A DNA stretch of 48,857 nucleotides from an uncultured Spirochaetota bacterium (GCA_937872225.1 CALMRZ010000027.1:1-48857), one strand, 5' to 3'. Counted from the stretch's first letter, positions 1-9,077 are shown. The notes: generated from the sequence alone by a model not told the origin. Made by a program: numbers and translations.

Positions 1-1361
1 AATTTGTCAATAAATTCGGAAAGATCAAGAAAATTGTTAACTTCCTTCATTTCATCGCAATATTCGCGGTATAAATAGGCTATGCTGTCGGCCCAGTTCC
101 AGAGGTGTTTGCGGTCAGGGTTTAGCCAGAGAAGATTTCTTGAGCGCTCTCGGATCCTGATGAAAGAATCAAGGCCCGGGTCCTGGTGGTTGTTCCTGCC
201 GTCTCCCAGGACGAGGACCGTGGTTTTCCTGGTAAGGGAGTCGCTGTAGTCCTTCATGAAGTTGTCAAAACAGCGGCCGTAATTGCTTCCCCAGCCGTAG
301 GTGAAATTGGTGTCCTCGAATATCGAGTTGAGGGCCCGTTCGGGGTCCATCTCCATGAAGAGGGGGGTTATCTCGACAATGTTGCTGATGAAGGCGAAGG
401 AACGGACCTTGGAAAAAAGGCTCTGCAGGGTATAGGCCAGGAGGAGCATGAAGCGCGAATACTGGTTTACCGAACCCGATATGTCGCACATGACCACCAG
501 CTGGGGCCGGTCTATCCTCCGGTCCTTGCGGAAGATCTTGAACGGAACGCCGCCGTACTGCAGGCTGGTCCGCAGGGTCCGCTTGATGTCGATGCCGCCG
601 TGCTTGACGCGTTTTTTTCTGAGGCTGATGCGGTTCTTGAGCTTCTGGCCGAACCGCTTGATGAGCTCCCGCATCTCCCTTATTTCTTCCGGCTTGATCT
701 GATAAATCGGCTTGTTGAGGAGGTAATCCTCCCGGTCGCGGATCTGGGTCCCTATTTTTTTTGATGATTGCCGCCTGTTGACCAGCGCCGAAAGGGCGTT
801 AACGATATCCGCCATGTCGTCCGGCCCTTCCTCGGCGCGCTGGCCGCTTCCCGCGGCGGCGCGGTTGCGGTTGCGGACGTTGAACAGCATCTGGCCCAGG
901 CCGCCGGACGATTCGGCCTGCGCGAGCTCGTCGATCATGAGATTCAGGATCTCCTCGGGGCTCCGTTCGAACAGGATTTCATCCGGCAGGCGGTCGATGA
1001 AGTCGGCAAGGGCCTCCTCGATTCCTGCCATCTCCTCCGGCGTCATGCCGCCACGTTCCCGCACCGTGTCCCGGGCGTGCATTTCGCGGAAGGCGTTCAC
1101 CACGTCAATCTGCGGGTCTCCGCCCCCGGAGAAGAATTCGTCAAAGCACCGGTCGAAGATCGGGATGTCGGTATAGTCCTTTACGAGGGTTGTTTTCAGA
1201 GTCTGCCTGAAAACTGATTTGTCCAGCAGGGAAATGTGGGACAGCGCATGGAAGAGCGACAGCACCTCGTCGGAAGAGATATTGATGGAGGCGTCCCTGA
1301 GCACGTCCATGAACTCATAAATCTTGGTCTGGATTGCCGATGCGTCATGAGCTGCTGCCAT
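1..1361 (-). CDS. VWA domain-containing (CoxE-like) protein, 3' end cut by window edge
   Basis: About 453 codons read without a stop from an ATG at 1361 to the left edge, so the C-terminus is missing. The N-terminal 190 residues are helical and polar; a basic stretch (around residues 236-285) leads into a von Willebrand factor A domain whose metal-binding MIDAS motif DISGS lies near residues 293-297. It starts 14 bases after the MoxR ATPase stop, and MoxR plus VWA pairs are a known arrangement in which the ATPase is thought to act as a chaperone for assembling or activating a complex with the VWA partner. The domain and the pairing are seen; the client is unknown. No signal peptide, so probably cytoplasmic. 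No strong Shine-Dalgarno sequence precedes the ATG; translational coupling to moxR is likely. Confidence 0.85.
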   Translation of the reverse strand, partial: MAAAHDASAIQTKIYEFMDVLRDASINISSDEVLSLFHALSHISLLDKSVFRQTLKTTLVKDYTDIPIFDRCFDEFFSGGGDPQIDVVNAFREMHARDTVRERGGMTPEEMAGIEEALADFIDRLPDEILFERSPEEILNLMIDELAQAESSGGLGQMLFNVRNRNRAAAGSGQRAEEGPDDMADIVNALSALVNRRQSSKKIGTQIRDREDYLLNKPIYQIKPEEIREMRELIKRFGQKLKNRISLRKKRVKHGGIDIKRTLRTSLQYGGVPFKIFRKDRRIDRPQLVVMCDISGSVNQYSRFMLLLAYTLQSLFSKVRSFAFISNIVEITPLFMEMDPERALNSIFEDTNFTYGWGSNYGRCFDNFMKDYSDSLTRKTTVLVLGDGRNNHQDPGLDSFIRIRERSRNLLWLNPDRKHLWNWADSIAYLYREYCDEMKEVNNFLDLSEFIDK

Positions 1362-1375
1362 GGCTTGACGTCCCG

Positions 1376-2284
1376 TCAGTGGACAAAAATATTCTTCGAA
1401 TGCTTTTTGGCGTGATCGATGTCTTTTTCGTACTTCAGTATAAAGTTGAGGGTTTCCACCGCCACGTCGTGGGTCAGGTCATTGATGCCGAGGATGACGA
1501 GGGCCTGGGCCCAGTCAAGGGTCTCGCTGATGCTGGGCTCTTTTTTAAGCTGCAGCTCCCTGATCTTGTGAACGGCACGCACCACGTCCGTCCGCAGTTT
1601 TTCGCCGCACTGGGGAACCTTGAGCGACACGATCCGCTCTTCCAGCTCGCGCGACGGGTAGTCGATGTACAGGTGCAGGCAGCGGCGCTTCAGGGCGTCG
1701 GACATCTCCCGGGCGTTGTTGGAGGTGAGAAACACCACCGGCTTGGTGTCCGCCCGTATCGTGCCGATCTCCGGTATGCTCACCTGGAAATCGGAGAGGA
1801 CTTCCAGCAGAAAGGCCTCGAACTCAGAATCTGATTTGTCGATTTCGTCGAGGAGGAGGAGGGTCCTGTTCGGGCTGGTGATGGCTTTCAGGATCGGCCG
1901 GGGGAGCAGGAACTTGTTGGAGAAGAACACGTCGTCCTCCTGCGAGAGCCGCTCCACCGCTTTGGCCATGGTGGTTTCATGCTGCATGATGGCAGAGAGT
2001 TTGTCTTTCAATATCTGCGTGTAGAGGAGCTGCTTGGCGTATTCCCACTCGTACAGGGCCTTCGACTCGTCAAGGCCCTCGTAGCACTGGAGGCGTATCA
2101 GGTCCATGTTGAGCGCCGCTGCTATGCATTTGCCGAGCTCGGTTTTGCCGACGCCGGCCGGTCCTTCCACCAGGATCGGCTTTTCCATCTTCAGCGCCAG
2201 GTAAACCGTGGTGGCTATTTCCTCTGAAGCGATATATTTCTGGGCCGCCAGCCCTTCTATGGTGCTTTTTACGCTGTCAAACAT
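1376..2284 (-). CDS. MoxR-family AAA+ ATPase
   Basis: 302 residues, the usual length for a compact MoxR ATPase. Walker A is GPAGVGKT (41-48), Walker B is LLLLDEID ending near residue 149, and a sensor-like TSNN followed by LKRRCLHLYIDYP (arginine-finger region) comes after it. MoxR proteins are AAA+ ATPases that act with a VWA-domain partner, and the next gene on this strand encodes one with only 14 bases between. The pair is probably one transcription unit. The function is therefore a likely chaperone or complex-assembly ATPase, with the target unknown. Some relatives serve CO dehydrogenase or other metalloenzymes, but no such enzyme lies in this window. Confidence 0.93.
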   Translation of the reverse strand: MFDSVKSTIEGLAAQKYIASEEIATTVYLALKMEKPILVEGPAGVGKTELGKCIAAALNMDLIRLQCYEGLDESKALYEWEYAKQLLYTQILKDKLSAIMQHETTMAKAVERLSQEDDVFFSNKFLLPRPILKAITSPNRTLLLLDEIDKSDSEFEAFLLEVLSDFQVSIPEIGTIRADTKPVVFLTSNNAREMSDALKRRCLHLYIDYPSRELEERIVSLKVPQCGEKLRTDVVRAVHKIRELQLKKEPSISETLDWAQALVILGINDLTHDVAVETLNFILKYEKDIDHAKKHSKNIFVH

Positions 2285-2771
2285 GGGGATATTGTTGCGG
2301 TGTGACCCGTTATTGGCAAGGAATTAATTGGATTATGGTCATTTTTCCAGGGTCTTGCCGGACGGATTTTCATGCCTGATAACGTCGGGTGGCCGATATC
2401 GGTTATGTCTGGTCCTTCTTGTTGATCCTTTTCTTAACCCTGCCCCATGTGCCGGCGAAAGTTTCAGTTTCCCCTTTATGGTATTATGAATAACAGCCGG
2501 GCGTCCCCCTCTCACTCCGATTCCATGAGGGGAACGATCCTTTACGCGCCGGCGACGGGGGCCGGTAAGATCAAGTTGCAAAAAAAATCAGCGGCGCAGT
2601 TGCTGGAATGATCCATCCGGTGTCGAGGCATGGGTGCTGCATGATGAGGAATACACGGGTGTTCGCGGCGTTTGATGCCGTCACCGGTGAGTTGGCTTTT
2701 TAACTTGTCAATTTTTTACCCGGGTGGTATCTTTTCCTGTATGTGGCATAACGATTTACGAGGAGAAAATC
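2285..2771. other. 487-base intergenic region with divergent starts
   Basis: This separates the MoxR gene (minus) from the small exported protein (plus). No convincing gene is seen; an 80-codon minus-strand reading frame at 2339-2581 is very basic, has no ribosome-binding site and no recognisable domain. The right part holds a promoter-like pair at 2705-2733 and a strong ribosome-binding site at 2761-2765. Nothing else is recognised. Confidence 0.5.
2705..2733 (+). promoter_or_regulatory. Sigma70-like promoter for the 2772 gene
   Basis: TTGTCA at 2705-2710 and TATCTT at 2728-2733 are separated by exactly 17 bases. This would give a leader of about 30 bases ending in an AGGAG ribosome-binding site before the ATG at 2772. 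Confidence 0.45.
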
Positions 2772-3020
2772 ATGAAAAAAATAACGGCGCTGGTTGCTGT
2801 TGCCTTGATTGGCGTGATGTCATTTTCGGCTTTCGCCATGAACGCAGTGAGGAACGTAACCCGGCGACCTGTATTCTTGAGGCTGAATAGCGGTAAGACC
2901 GTGAGGCTGCAGCCCGGGAAATCGGTCGCCGTGAGCGAGCAGGACCTGAAAAATCCCGTCATCGCCGAACTGATAAAGATCGGAGATGTTGTCCTGGAAA
3001 AAGACAAGGGCGGGAAATAG
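2772..3020 (+). CDS. Small exported protein of unknown function
   Basis: 82 residues with a clear signal peptide (MKK, hydrophobic stretch, cleavage near FAMNA around residue 22). The mature part, about 60 residues, is strand-rich and basic (RRPVFLRLNSGKTVRLQPGKSV) followed by a short acidic segment. The ATG at 2772 is chosen because AGGAG lies six bases upstream and because the signal peptide begins there; an upstream in-frame start at 2724 would bury it. The gene appears to stand alone with its own promoter. I do not recognise the family. Location is periplasmic or surface by inference. Confidence 0.75.
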   Translation: MKKITALVAVALIGVMSFSAFAMNAVRNVTRRPVFLRLNSGKTVRLQPGKSVAVSEQDLKNPVIAELIKIGDVVLEKDKGGK

Positions 3021-3170
3021 CCGGCATCGGTCCGGAAGAATGCCCGGCGCTTGCGTCTTGTCGCTCCCTTCTCATCAATCAGTAATAGCTTTGACCGGGA
3101 AAATCATCTGCAGCAGGCCATGACACGCATGCAATGGCGCTGTGGGGATACGTTTGTATTGTTTGCGTCA

Positions 3171-3203
3171 ATAAAAAAGGCGATGTCCGTGAACATCGCC
3201 TTT
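3171..3203 (-). terminator. Rho-independent terminator after argG
   Basis: Perfect 8-bp stem, GGCGATGT (3179-3186) with ACATCGCC (3193-3200), loop of six. On the minus strand the stem is followed by six T (3173-3178). It lies about 30 bases beyond the argG stop. The three T on the other side could give weak bidirectional function. Confidence 0.85.
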
Positions 3204-3233
3204 CCTGTTTGTACGTGTTATCGGTATCGGCTG

Positions 3234-4439
3234 TTATTTTCTTTTCTTGCCCAGCAGGGCCTCGACGCGGAGCGGGAGGCCGAAGATCCTGAGGAAGCCG
3301 GTGGCGTCCTTCTGGTCATAGAGAGCGCTCGCGTCGAAGGTGGCGATGTCCGGCTCGTACAGGGTGACGGGCGATTTCCGTCCCACCGCCATGCAGCTCC
3401 CCTTGTAAAGCTTGACCCGCACGGTGCCGGTGACGTTCTTCTGGGTTTCCTCGATGAAGGCGTCCAGGGCCTCGCGCTTTTTCGTGAACCAGAGACCGTA
3501 GTAGACCAGCTCAGCGTATTCGTGGGCCAGCCTGTCTTTCAGGTGCTGGGTCTCGCGGTCGAGGCAGATGGCCTCCAGGTCGCGGTGCGCGGCGTGGAGC
3601 ACGGTGCCGGCCGGTGTCTCGTACACCCCGCGGGACTTGATGCCCACCAGCCTGTTCTCGACGATGTCGACCCGTCCCACGCCGTTTTCACCGGCCAATT
3701 TATTGAGGCTCTTCATGAGCTCGACGGGGCCAAGCTTCTTTCCGTCAAGGGAGACCGGGGTGCCCTTCTCAAAGCCGATCTCCACATAGGTCGGCTTGTC
3801 CGGGGCCTTTTCCGGCGATTTCGTCAGGATGAACATGTTTTCGTTGGGCTCGTTGAAGGGGTCTTCCAGTATCCCCCCTTCGTAGGATATGTGCAGGATG
3901 TTGCGGTCCATGCTGTAGGGCTTGTCCTTGGACACGGGAACCGGGATATTGTGCTTTTCAGCGTAGTCGAAGAGCTTCGAACGCGAATCAAGGTCCCATA
4001 TCCGCCAGGGGGCGATGATCTTCAACTCCGGGGCCAGGGCCATGTAGGTCATCTCGAAGCGCACCTGGTCGTTCCCCTTGCCGGTGGCGCCGTGGCACAC
4101 GGCGTCGGCCTTTTCCTTCAGGGCGATTTCAACCTGGCGCTGGGCGATGATTGGCCGGGCCAGGGATGTCCCCATGAGGTACCGGTTTTCGTATATGGCG
4201 TTGGCCTTGATGGCCTTGAACACGTATCCGGACACGAATTCCTCTTTGAGGTCTTCGATGTAGCATTTGCTCGCGCCGGTCTTTATGGCTTTTTCCTCCA
4301 GGCCGTCCAGCTCCTCCTCCTGGCCCACGTCGCCGACCACGCAGACGACCTCGCAGCCGTAGGTTTCAATGAGCCACTTGACGAGTATTGAGGTATCGAG
4401 CCCTCCTGAATAGGCAAGAACGACTTTTTTAATATCCAT
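3234..4439 (-). CDS. argG: Argininosuccinate synthase
   Basis: 401 residues, the normal length. It joins citrulline and aspartate using ATP to form argininosuccinate, the next-to-last step of arginine synthesis, in the cytoplasm. The PP-loop ATP-binding motif AYSGGLDTS lies at residues 9-17, and the family motifs [13 protein letters not shown] and EGGILEDP are present. GAGGTG precedes the ATG by a few bases. It is a single-gene unit with its own terminator (3171-3203) and not next to argH, which is not in this window. argF, argD and argJ are elsewhere in the window on the same strand. Confidence 0.98.
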   Translation of the reverse strand: MDIKKVVLAYSGGLDTSILVKWLIETYGCEVVCVVGDVGQEEELDGLEEKAIKTGASKCYIEDLKEEFVSGYVFKAIKANAIYENRYLMGTSLARPIIAQRQVEIALKEKADAVCHGATGKGNDQVRFEMTYMALAPELKIIAPWRIWDLDSRSKLFDYAEKHNIPVPVSKDKPYSMDRNILHISYEGGILEDPFNEPNENMFILTKSPEKAPDKPTYVEIGFEKGTPVSLDGKKLGPVELMKSLNKLAGENGVGRVDIVENRLVGIKSRGVYETPAGTVLHAAHRDLEAICLDRETQHLKDRLAHEYAELVYYGLWFTKKREALDAFIEETQKNVTGTVRVKLYKGSCMAVGRKSPVTLYEPDIATFDASALYDQKDATGFLRIFGLPLRVEALLGKKRK

Positions 4440-4714
4440 AGTACACCTCTATTGTTAATTGGCATTTACCATGAGTGTTTCACATCCTAATAATTTCAAT
4501 GAAAAAAATTGGTATTTCAAGAAACAGGTGTTTGGCCCACCTGACATGCTTGGATCCGCGTTATCCGATCCGTGCGGGAGGAAGTTATTTAGCCGGGAAA
4601 GTTCTGTAATTTCTTGACAAATTTATATACGGGTTTTTGTATAGAGCAGGGAATGGAGCGATCCCCCGTGTAACATAAATATAAAAAATCAACTGTTAAA
4701 CGTTGTCCTTCCAT

Positions 4715-5122
4715 ATGCTGGTATTTGAGAAGACCATCCCAAGCACGCGAGAAGCGTCGAGGTCCCTGATTCGCGAGGCCCTGGAATTTTTTTCCCTTCT
4801 CAAGAGAAAGGGATACGCCTCCGGCGTTTCGGAGTTCACCATGCGTCTGGTCATGGATGAGGCGCTGGAAAACGCGATCCGCCATGGCAATCGATACAAT
4901 GAAGAAAAAATAATACTGTTCAGGTTGATGGGAAACAAAAAAAAGGTTAGCGTTACCGTACAGGACCAGGGGGGCGGTTTTCATCCCGACCGGCTGCCGG
5001 ACCCGCTCCATGGGAACAACCGGTTTGCCCCGGGCGGACGCGGCCTTCTCCTGATGTCGAACATCGGCATTGTCACGTGGAATGCCGAGGGAAACTGCGT
5101 TTCGATAGAATTGCCCCGGTAA
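4715..5122 (+). CDS. RsbW-like anti-sigma factor / serine kinase (HATPase_c_2)
   Basis: 135 residues from the ATG at 4715 (a TTG at 4703 is an alternative). It is a GHKL ATPase of the anti-sigma factor type: N box VMDEALENAIRHGN near residues 49-62, G1 box VQDQGGGF, and G2 region GGRGLLLM near the end. In characterised systems such a kinase phosphorylates a STAS-domain antagonist on serine and binds a sigma factor or other target when the antagonist is phosphorylated. No sigma factor or PP2C phosphatase is adjacent; a STAS protein lies 23 kb away at 28117. The partner is therefore unknown. The ribosome-binding site is weak. Confidence 0.88.
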   Translation: MLVFEKTIPSTREASRSLIREALEFFSLLKRKGYASGVSEFTMRLVMDEALENAIRHGNRYNEEKIILFRLMGNKKKVSVTVQDQGGGFHPDRLPDPLHGNNRFAPGGRGLLLMSNIGIVTWNAEGNCVSIELPR

Positions 5123-5173
5123 TCCTTATCATTTTTCGCGGTATCCTTGCCTCTTTTTCCGGCATAATTAATC

Positions 5174-5202
5174 TTGATTTTTGGATTTACCTGCCCAATA
5201 AT
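5174..5202 (+). promoter_or_regulatory. Possible sigma70-like promoter for the binding-protein/kinase operon
   Basis: TTGATT (5174-5179) and AATAAT (5197-5202) with a 17-base spacer, 93 bases upstream of the lipoprotein start at 5295. It follows the RsbW-like gene by about 50 bases. Confidence 0.35.
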
Positions 5203-5294
5203 GGCCGTTGAAATGTAAAAAATTCCGTGCGCGGGGTGCGGGCATTGTGTTGTCGCTACAACATGCATGTCATGGTACCGCGGGGGATGGCGCG

Positions 5295-6458
5295 ATGAAA
5301 AAGATTGTCATACGTGTAATTATTGGCGCCCTTTTTCTGTCATTTTCATGCAAAGGTGAAAAGACCGGCGAGATCAGGGTGGGCGGCATCTTCGACCTCA
5401 CCGGGCCCACCTCCGAGACCGGGAGCATGTTCGCCAATGGCGTGAAGGGCTATATTGACTACATCAACGAAAAGGGCGGCATCAACGGCAGGAAGGTCAG
5501 GCTTATATCGATCGATACCGCCTACATCCTGGCCCGGGACCTCGCGGCCTATGACCGCCTGGTTAACGGGGAAAAGGTCCATCTGATCATCGGATGGAGC
5601 ACGGGGTCCACGGAAAAGCTCGCCCCCCGGCTGGCAGAGGACAGGATTCCCTTTACGAGCGTTTCCTACTCGAGGAAGCTTGCCGATGTGGAGCGGGCGC
5701 CCTATAATTTCATCATGGGCCCGACCTATTCCGACCAGATGAAAATAGCGCTGAAATACATCAAAGACAACTGGAAGGTCCCCGCGCGGAATCCCCGCGT
5801 CGCCTTCCTTTATAACGACAAGGAGTACGGACGGTCCCCGATATCCGACGGCAGGGCCTACGCACAAAAGACAGGCGTCGACCTGGTGGCCGAGGAGATC
5901 GTTTTCCTGGACGCCCGGGAGGCGCGCGAGCAGATATTGAAGCTCAGGGAAAAGAAGCCGGATTACGTCATCATCAACAACACCGCCTGGCCCACCTACG
6001 TGGTCCTCCGCGACGCGAAAATGCTGGGCCTTGACGCGAAGTTTATAGGCCTTATCTGGAGCAGCGATGAAAAGATCATCACCCTCGCCGGCAGGGACGC
6101 GGAGGGCTTTATCGGCACCACGCCCTTTGTCGCCATGGACCCCCGGCTGCCCGGTGTAAGGGAAATAATTGATTTCAACAGGCGCAGAAACGGCCGGTCG
6201 GACAGCGTCATGTTCCTCTACGCGAACGGCTGGACGACGGCGAAAGTTATGCTGGAGGGGGCCCGGCGGGCGGGGGACGACCTGTCCGGGGAGAGGATAA
6301 GGAAGGAGCTGGAGGGCTTGAGCAGTTTCAGCACCGGGGGCATCACCGATGTCTACTCCTTCAGCGAAAACAATCATGTGGGCCTGCGCAGGCTCAGGTT
6401 GTGCCAGGTCACCGCCGGGAAATGGCGGCCCATCACAGACTTTGTCGGGGCGGAATAA
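5295..6458 (+). CDS. Periplasmic solute-binding lipoprotein (branched-chain amino acid type, Peripla_BP_6)
   Basis: 387 residues from the ATG at 5295, which follows GGGGGATGG and begins a lipoprotein signal (MKKIVIRVI..., LSFSC as a loose, spirochaete-like lipobox with Leu at -4). The mature part is a type I periplasmic binding protein: GGIFDLTGPTSETGSMFANG, YIDYINEKGGINGRKV and YNDKEYGRS are characteristic of the LivJ/amide-binding family. No permease or ATPase gene is nearby. Instead a membrane histidine kinase starts three bases after the stop. I infer a sensory role: ligand binding outside is reported to the kinase. The ligand cannot be told from sequence. Confidence 0.9.
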   Translation: MKKIVIRVIIGALFLSFSCKGEKTGEIRVGGIFDLTGPTSETGSMFANGVKGYIDYINEKGGINGRKVRLISIDTAYILARDLAAYDRLVNGEKVHLIIGWSTGSTEKLAPRLAEDRIPFTSVSYSRKLADVERAPYNFIMGPTYSDQMKIALKYIKDNWKVPARNPRVAFLYNDKEYGRSPISDGRAYAQKTGVDLVAEEIVFLDAREAREQILKLREKKPDYVIINNTAWPTYVVLRDAKMLGLDAKFIGLIWSSDEKIITLAGRDAEGFIGTTPFVAMDPRLPGVREIIDFNRRRNGRSDSVMFLYANGWTTAKVMLEGARRAGDDLSGERIRKELEGLSSFSTGGITDVYSFSENNHVGLRRLRLCQVTAGKWRPITDFVGAE

Positions 6459-6461
6459 TCG

Positions 6462-8159
6462 GTGTCACTTAAAAACAGCCCGGCGCTGCATTCCATAATG
6501 ACCAAGATCACCGGCGGCTTTGCGATCCTCATCATCGCCATCGCCGTCATAGGGTTCTATTCCTATAACAGCCTGAATTCCGTCGGCGGTATCGCCCGGC
6601 AGCTGATGGACCGGGACAATTCCCGCTCCCTGGTCAAGGACATCATCATCAAGAGCAAGAATATTGACAGCCATGTTGAAAAGTACCTGCGGTCTGTCGA
6701 TGCCCAGGACAGGGAAAACCTCCGTTACATCATCATCGATGAGCTGAGGATCATCAAGGAATTCCTCAACCAGGTCCATTCCCGGGAGCTCATTCCCGAG
6801 GAGCACGATATGCACATGAAGCTGGAGGAGGTCTTCGTCAGCTATAACGGCGCGATCCGGGAGCTTTTCGCCGGACGGTTTGACCGGGAGAATTTTTATT
6901 ACCTGAACAACAGGTTCATAACCCGGATAATCCATTTTGACACCAGGGAAACGGAGCTGATGTACGAATCCTGGGACCATGCCGGCGACCGTATCGGGAT
7001 GATCAAGTTCTTCATCATTGTCTCCATCACCATCGCCCTGGCGATAGGCGCCTTGCTCATCGTCATGAGCTACCGGACGATCGCCCTTCCGATCAAGAGG
7101 GTCGGGGCGATACTTGACCGGTATGGCGCCGGCGACTTTACCGTGAGGGCCCCGGTCACGGGAAAGGACGAGATCGGCAATTTCGCGCGCCGTTTCAACG
7201 ATATGCTGGGACAGATCGGCGATTACGCCCGGCACATAGAGGAAACCAACCGCTTCCTCCAGCAGAAAAACCGGGAAATCCTCAACACGCGCCACCATCT
7301 CCAGAACATGATCGATTCAATGCCCTCGGTGATGATCGGGATAGACGGCAGCGGCGCGGTCACCCACTGGAACCTCGTCGCGGAGCGTACCACGGGGATA
7401 TCCCGGGAAAGGGCCGAGGGTATGCCCATTGAAACGATGTTCCCGGAGATTACCCCCCACATGGAGCGTGTCCGCCGCGCCATGGCCGAGCGGACGCCCC
7501 AGGTGGCGGAAAAGGTGCTCCACTCCAGGGGCGGCGAGGCGGTCTATTCCGACTACACGTTTTATCCCCTCGTCACCGACGGCGTCGAGGGGGCGGTCAT
7601 CCGCGTCGATGACGTCACCTCCCGGGTCCGGATCGAGGACATCATGGTCCAGACGGAAAAGATGCTGAGCGTCGGCGGCCTCGCGGCGGGCATGGCCCAT
7701 GAGATCAACAACCCCCTGGGCGGGATACTGATGGGCGTCAACAACATCCTCCGGCGCGTTTCCCCGGACCTCCAGAAGAACAGGGAGGTTGCCCTCGAGT
7801 GCGGCATCGATCTGGAACGGCTCGGCCAATACCTGGAGAAGCGCGAGGTCCAGAAAATGATCGAAGGGATCAGGGAACTGGCGGTGCGGGCCACGGGGAT
7901 TGTCGGCGACATGCTCAGCTTCAGCAGGGCCAGTTCATCGCGGTTCGAAACGGTCTCCCTTGCGGACATCGTCGAAAAGACCGTGTCCCTGGCGGCCCAC
8001 GACTATGACCTAAAGAACAATTATGATTTCCGCAAGATAGAGATCATACGCGAATTTGACCCGGACCTTCCCCCGGTCCCCTGCGTGGCCGTTGAGATCG
8101 AGCAGGTGCTGTTCAATGTATTGAAGAACGCCGCCCAGGCCATTGCCCCGAAAAAGTAG
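6462..8159 (+). CDS. PAS-domain sensor histidine kinase, N-terminal part (ends at in-frame TAG)
   Basis: 565 residues from a GTG at 6462, three bases after the binding-protein stop. TM1 at about 18-36, periplasmic helical domain about 40-178, TM2 about 181-204, HAMP about 205-258, coiled coil to about 280, PAS about 283-395, HisKA with phospho-acceptor His413 in AHEINNPL, and the ATPase N box NVLKNAAQAI at about 552-561. Translation stops at TAG 8157-8159, but the same frame continues after it with the missing G1, F and G2 boxes (8208-8438). A single base change would join the halves. As read, this part has no complete ATP-binding lid. No response regulator lies nearby. Confidence 0.9.
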   Translation: MSLKNSPALHSIMTKITGGFAILIIAIAVIGFYSYNSLNSVGGIARQLMDRDNSRSLVKDIIIKSKNIDSHVEKYLRSVDAQDRENLRYIIIDELRIIKEFLNQVHSRELIPEEHDMHMKLEEVFVSYNGAIRELFAGRFDRENFYYLNNRFITRIIHFDTRETELMYESWDHAGDRIGMIKFFIIVSITIALAIGALLIVMSYRTIALPIKRVGAILDRYGAGDFTVRAPVTGKDEIGNFARRFNDMLGQIGDYARHIEETNRFLQQKNREILNTRHHLQNMIDSMPSVMIGIDGSGAVTHWNLVAERTTGISRERAEGMPIETMFPEITPHMERVRRAMAERTPQVAEKVLHSRGGEAVYSDYTFYPLVTDGVEGAVIRVDDVTSRVRIEDIMVQTEKMLSVGGLAAGMAHEINNPLGGILMGVNNILRRVSPDLQKNREVALECGIDLERLGQYLEKREVQKMIEGIRELAVRATGIVGDMLSFSRASSSRFETVSLADIVEKTVSLAAHDYDLKNNYDFRKIEIIREFDPDLPPVPCVAVEIEQVLFNVLKNAAQAIAPKK

Positions 8160-8207
8160 GCGGATGAAAAGCCCCGCATCATACTGCGGCTTGGGCGGGA
8201 GTGGAGC

Positions 8208-8438
8208 ATGGCGCGCATCGAGGTCGAGGACAACGGGCCGGGCATGGACCAGGACACGGCAAAGAGGATCTTCGAACCCTTCTTCACCACCAAGCCGGTG
8301 GGGCAGGGAACAGGTCTGGGACTTTCGGTGTCCTATTTCATCGTCACCCGCAACCATCACGGCATGATGAGCGTCGAGACCGTGAAGGATAAAGGAACGA
8401 AATTCATCATATCCCTGCCCCTGACCAGAGAGGAATGA
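8208..8438 (+). pseudogene. C-terminal ATPase part of the split histidine kinase
   Basis: 76 residues in the same frame as the kinase upstream. It contains G1 DNGPGMD, F box FEPFFTTK and G2 GTGLGLS, the half of the HATPase domain missing before the TAG at 8157. The 16 codons between TAG and this ATG also read as normal kinase sequence (ADEKPRIILRLGREWS), so the interruption is one codon only. The ATG at 8208 has GGAG a few bases upstream, so separate translation by reinitiation is possible. Most likely an interrupted gene or a sequence error; a working two-piece kinase cannot be excluded. Confidence 0.75.
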
Positions 8439-8465
8439 GCGGGGGAGGGCAGGAGGTACCGGCTT

Positions 8466-9077
8466 ATGAAACGAACACTTGTGGCAATTCTGGGCATCCT
8501 TGCGGTCTCCTGCGCAGTAACGGCAAAGGAGGACCCGCGCGTCGAGCATATCCGGCGTCTCTACCAGGATGCCCTGAGGATGGAGGCCGCGGACGCCCCC
8601 ATGCCCGTCCATGAGGTGAAATTCGAGAGCAATCTGGCGGCCATCGGGAACCAGACGACGCGGGTGACCTTCGTATACACCTCCTGGCAGGCCGATCCGG
8701 AACGGGACCCCTACCTGATGGGCCACCGGCTCCTCAAGGTGAATGTCAGGTATAACATCGCGGCGATGAGCGGGTTTCTCGTGGAGTACCTCTACGATGA
8801 AAAGGAGCGGCCGGTATTTTATTATGCCCGGGAGGAAACGGAAACCTACAAAGGCAGGGACTCGAAGATCGTGAATGAGCGGCGGTATTATTTTGACAAC
8901 GGCTCCCTCATCATGGCCATGGTAAATTCAACGGATGACGACGGCAAAAAGGAAAAATACAGCGCCACGGGGCCATTCAATAAGAAGGACACGACCCAGG
9001 GCAGGATCGCCTGCCAGAACGCGGAACGGTACCTGAAGTTTTTCAGGCACATGGTGGAAATCGAGAGGCTGAAATAG
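8466..9077 (+). CDS. Exported lipoprotein of unknown function
   Basis: 203 residues. The ATG at 8466 has a perfect AGGAGGT (8451-8457) eight bases upstream. The N-terminus is a lipoprotein signal with Cys16 in LAVSC. The mature protein is strand-rich (FESNLAAIGNQTTRVTFVYTSW, VRYNIAAMSGFLVEYLYDEKERPVFYYAREE), and the toy-like pattern of alternating polar and aromatic residues suggests a beta fold similar to those that bind small molecules or other envelope proteins. Family not recognised. It follows the split kinase by 27 bases and is likely cotranscribed with it and the binding protein, so it may belong to the same sensory unit (inference). Confidence 0.8.
   Translation: MKRTLVAILGILAVSCAVTAKEDPRVEHIRRLYQDALRMEAADAPMPVHEVKFESNLAAIGNQTTRVTFVYTSWQADPERDPYLMGHRLLKVNVRYNIAAMSGFLVEYLYDEKERPVFYYAREETETYKGRDSKIVNERRYYFDNGSLIMAMVNSTDDDGKKEKYSATGPFNKKDTTQGRIACQNAERYLKFFRHMVEIERLK

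Noticed and set aside
186-1217. Plus-strand frames over the VWA gene
   Set aside because: The minus strand carries a continuous domain-bearing protein.
2339-2581. 80-codon basic minus-strand frame
   Set aside because: No ribosome-binding site or recognisable domain; low-complexity basic composition.
3051-4391. Long open frame (446 codons) on the plus strand over argG
   Set aside because: It is the antisense of argG, which has all motifs; high GC third positions keep the opposite frame open.
4614-4645. TTGACA with TATAGA before the RsbW-like gene
   Set aside because: The spacer is 20 bases and the alternative TTGTAT is a poor match.
8157-8159. Recoding of TAG as an amino acid, such as pyrrolysine
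   Set aside because: Many intact genes here end in TAG and no suppressor machinery is seen; a point change is simpler.
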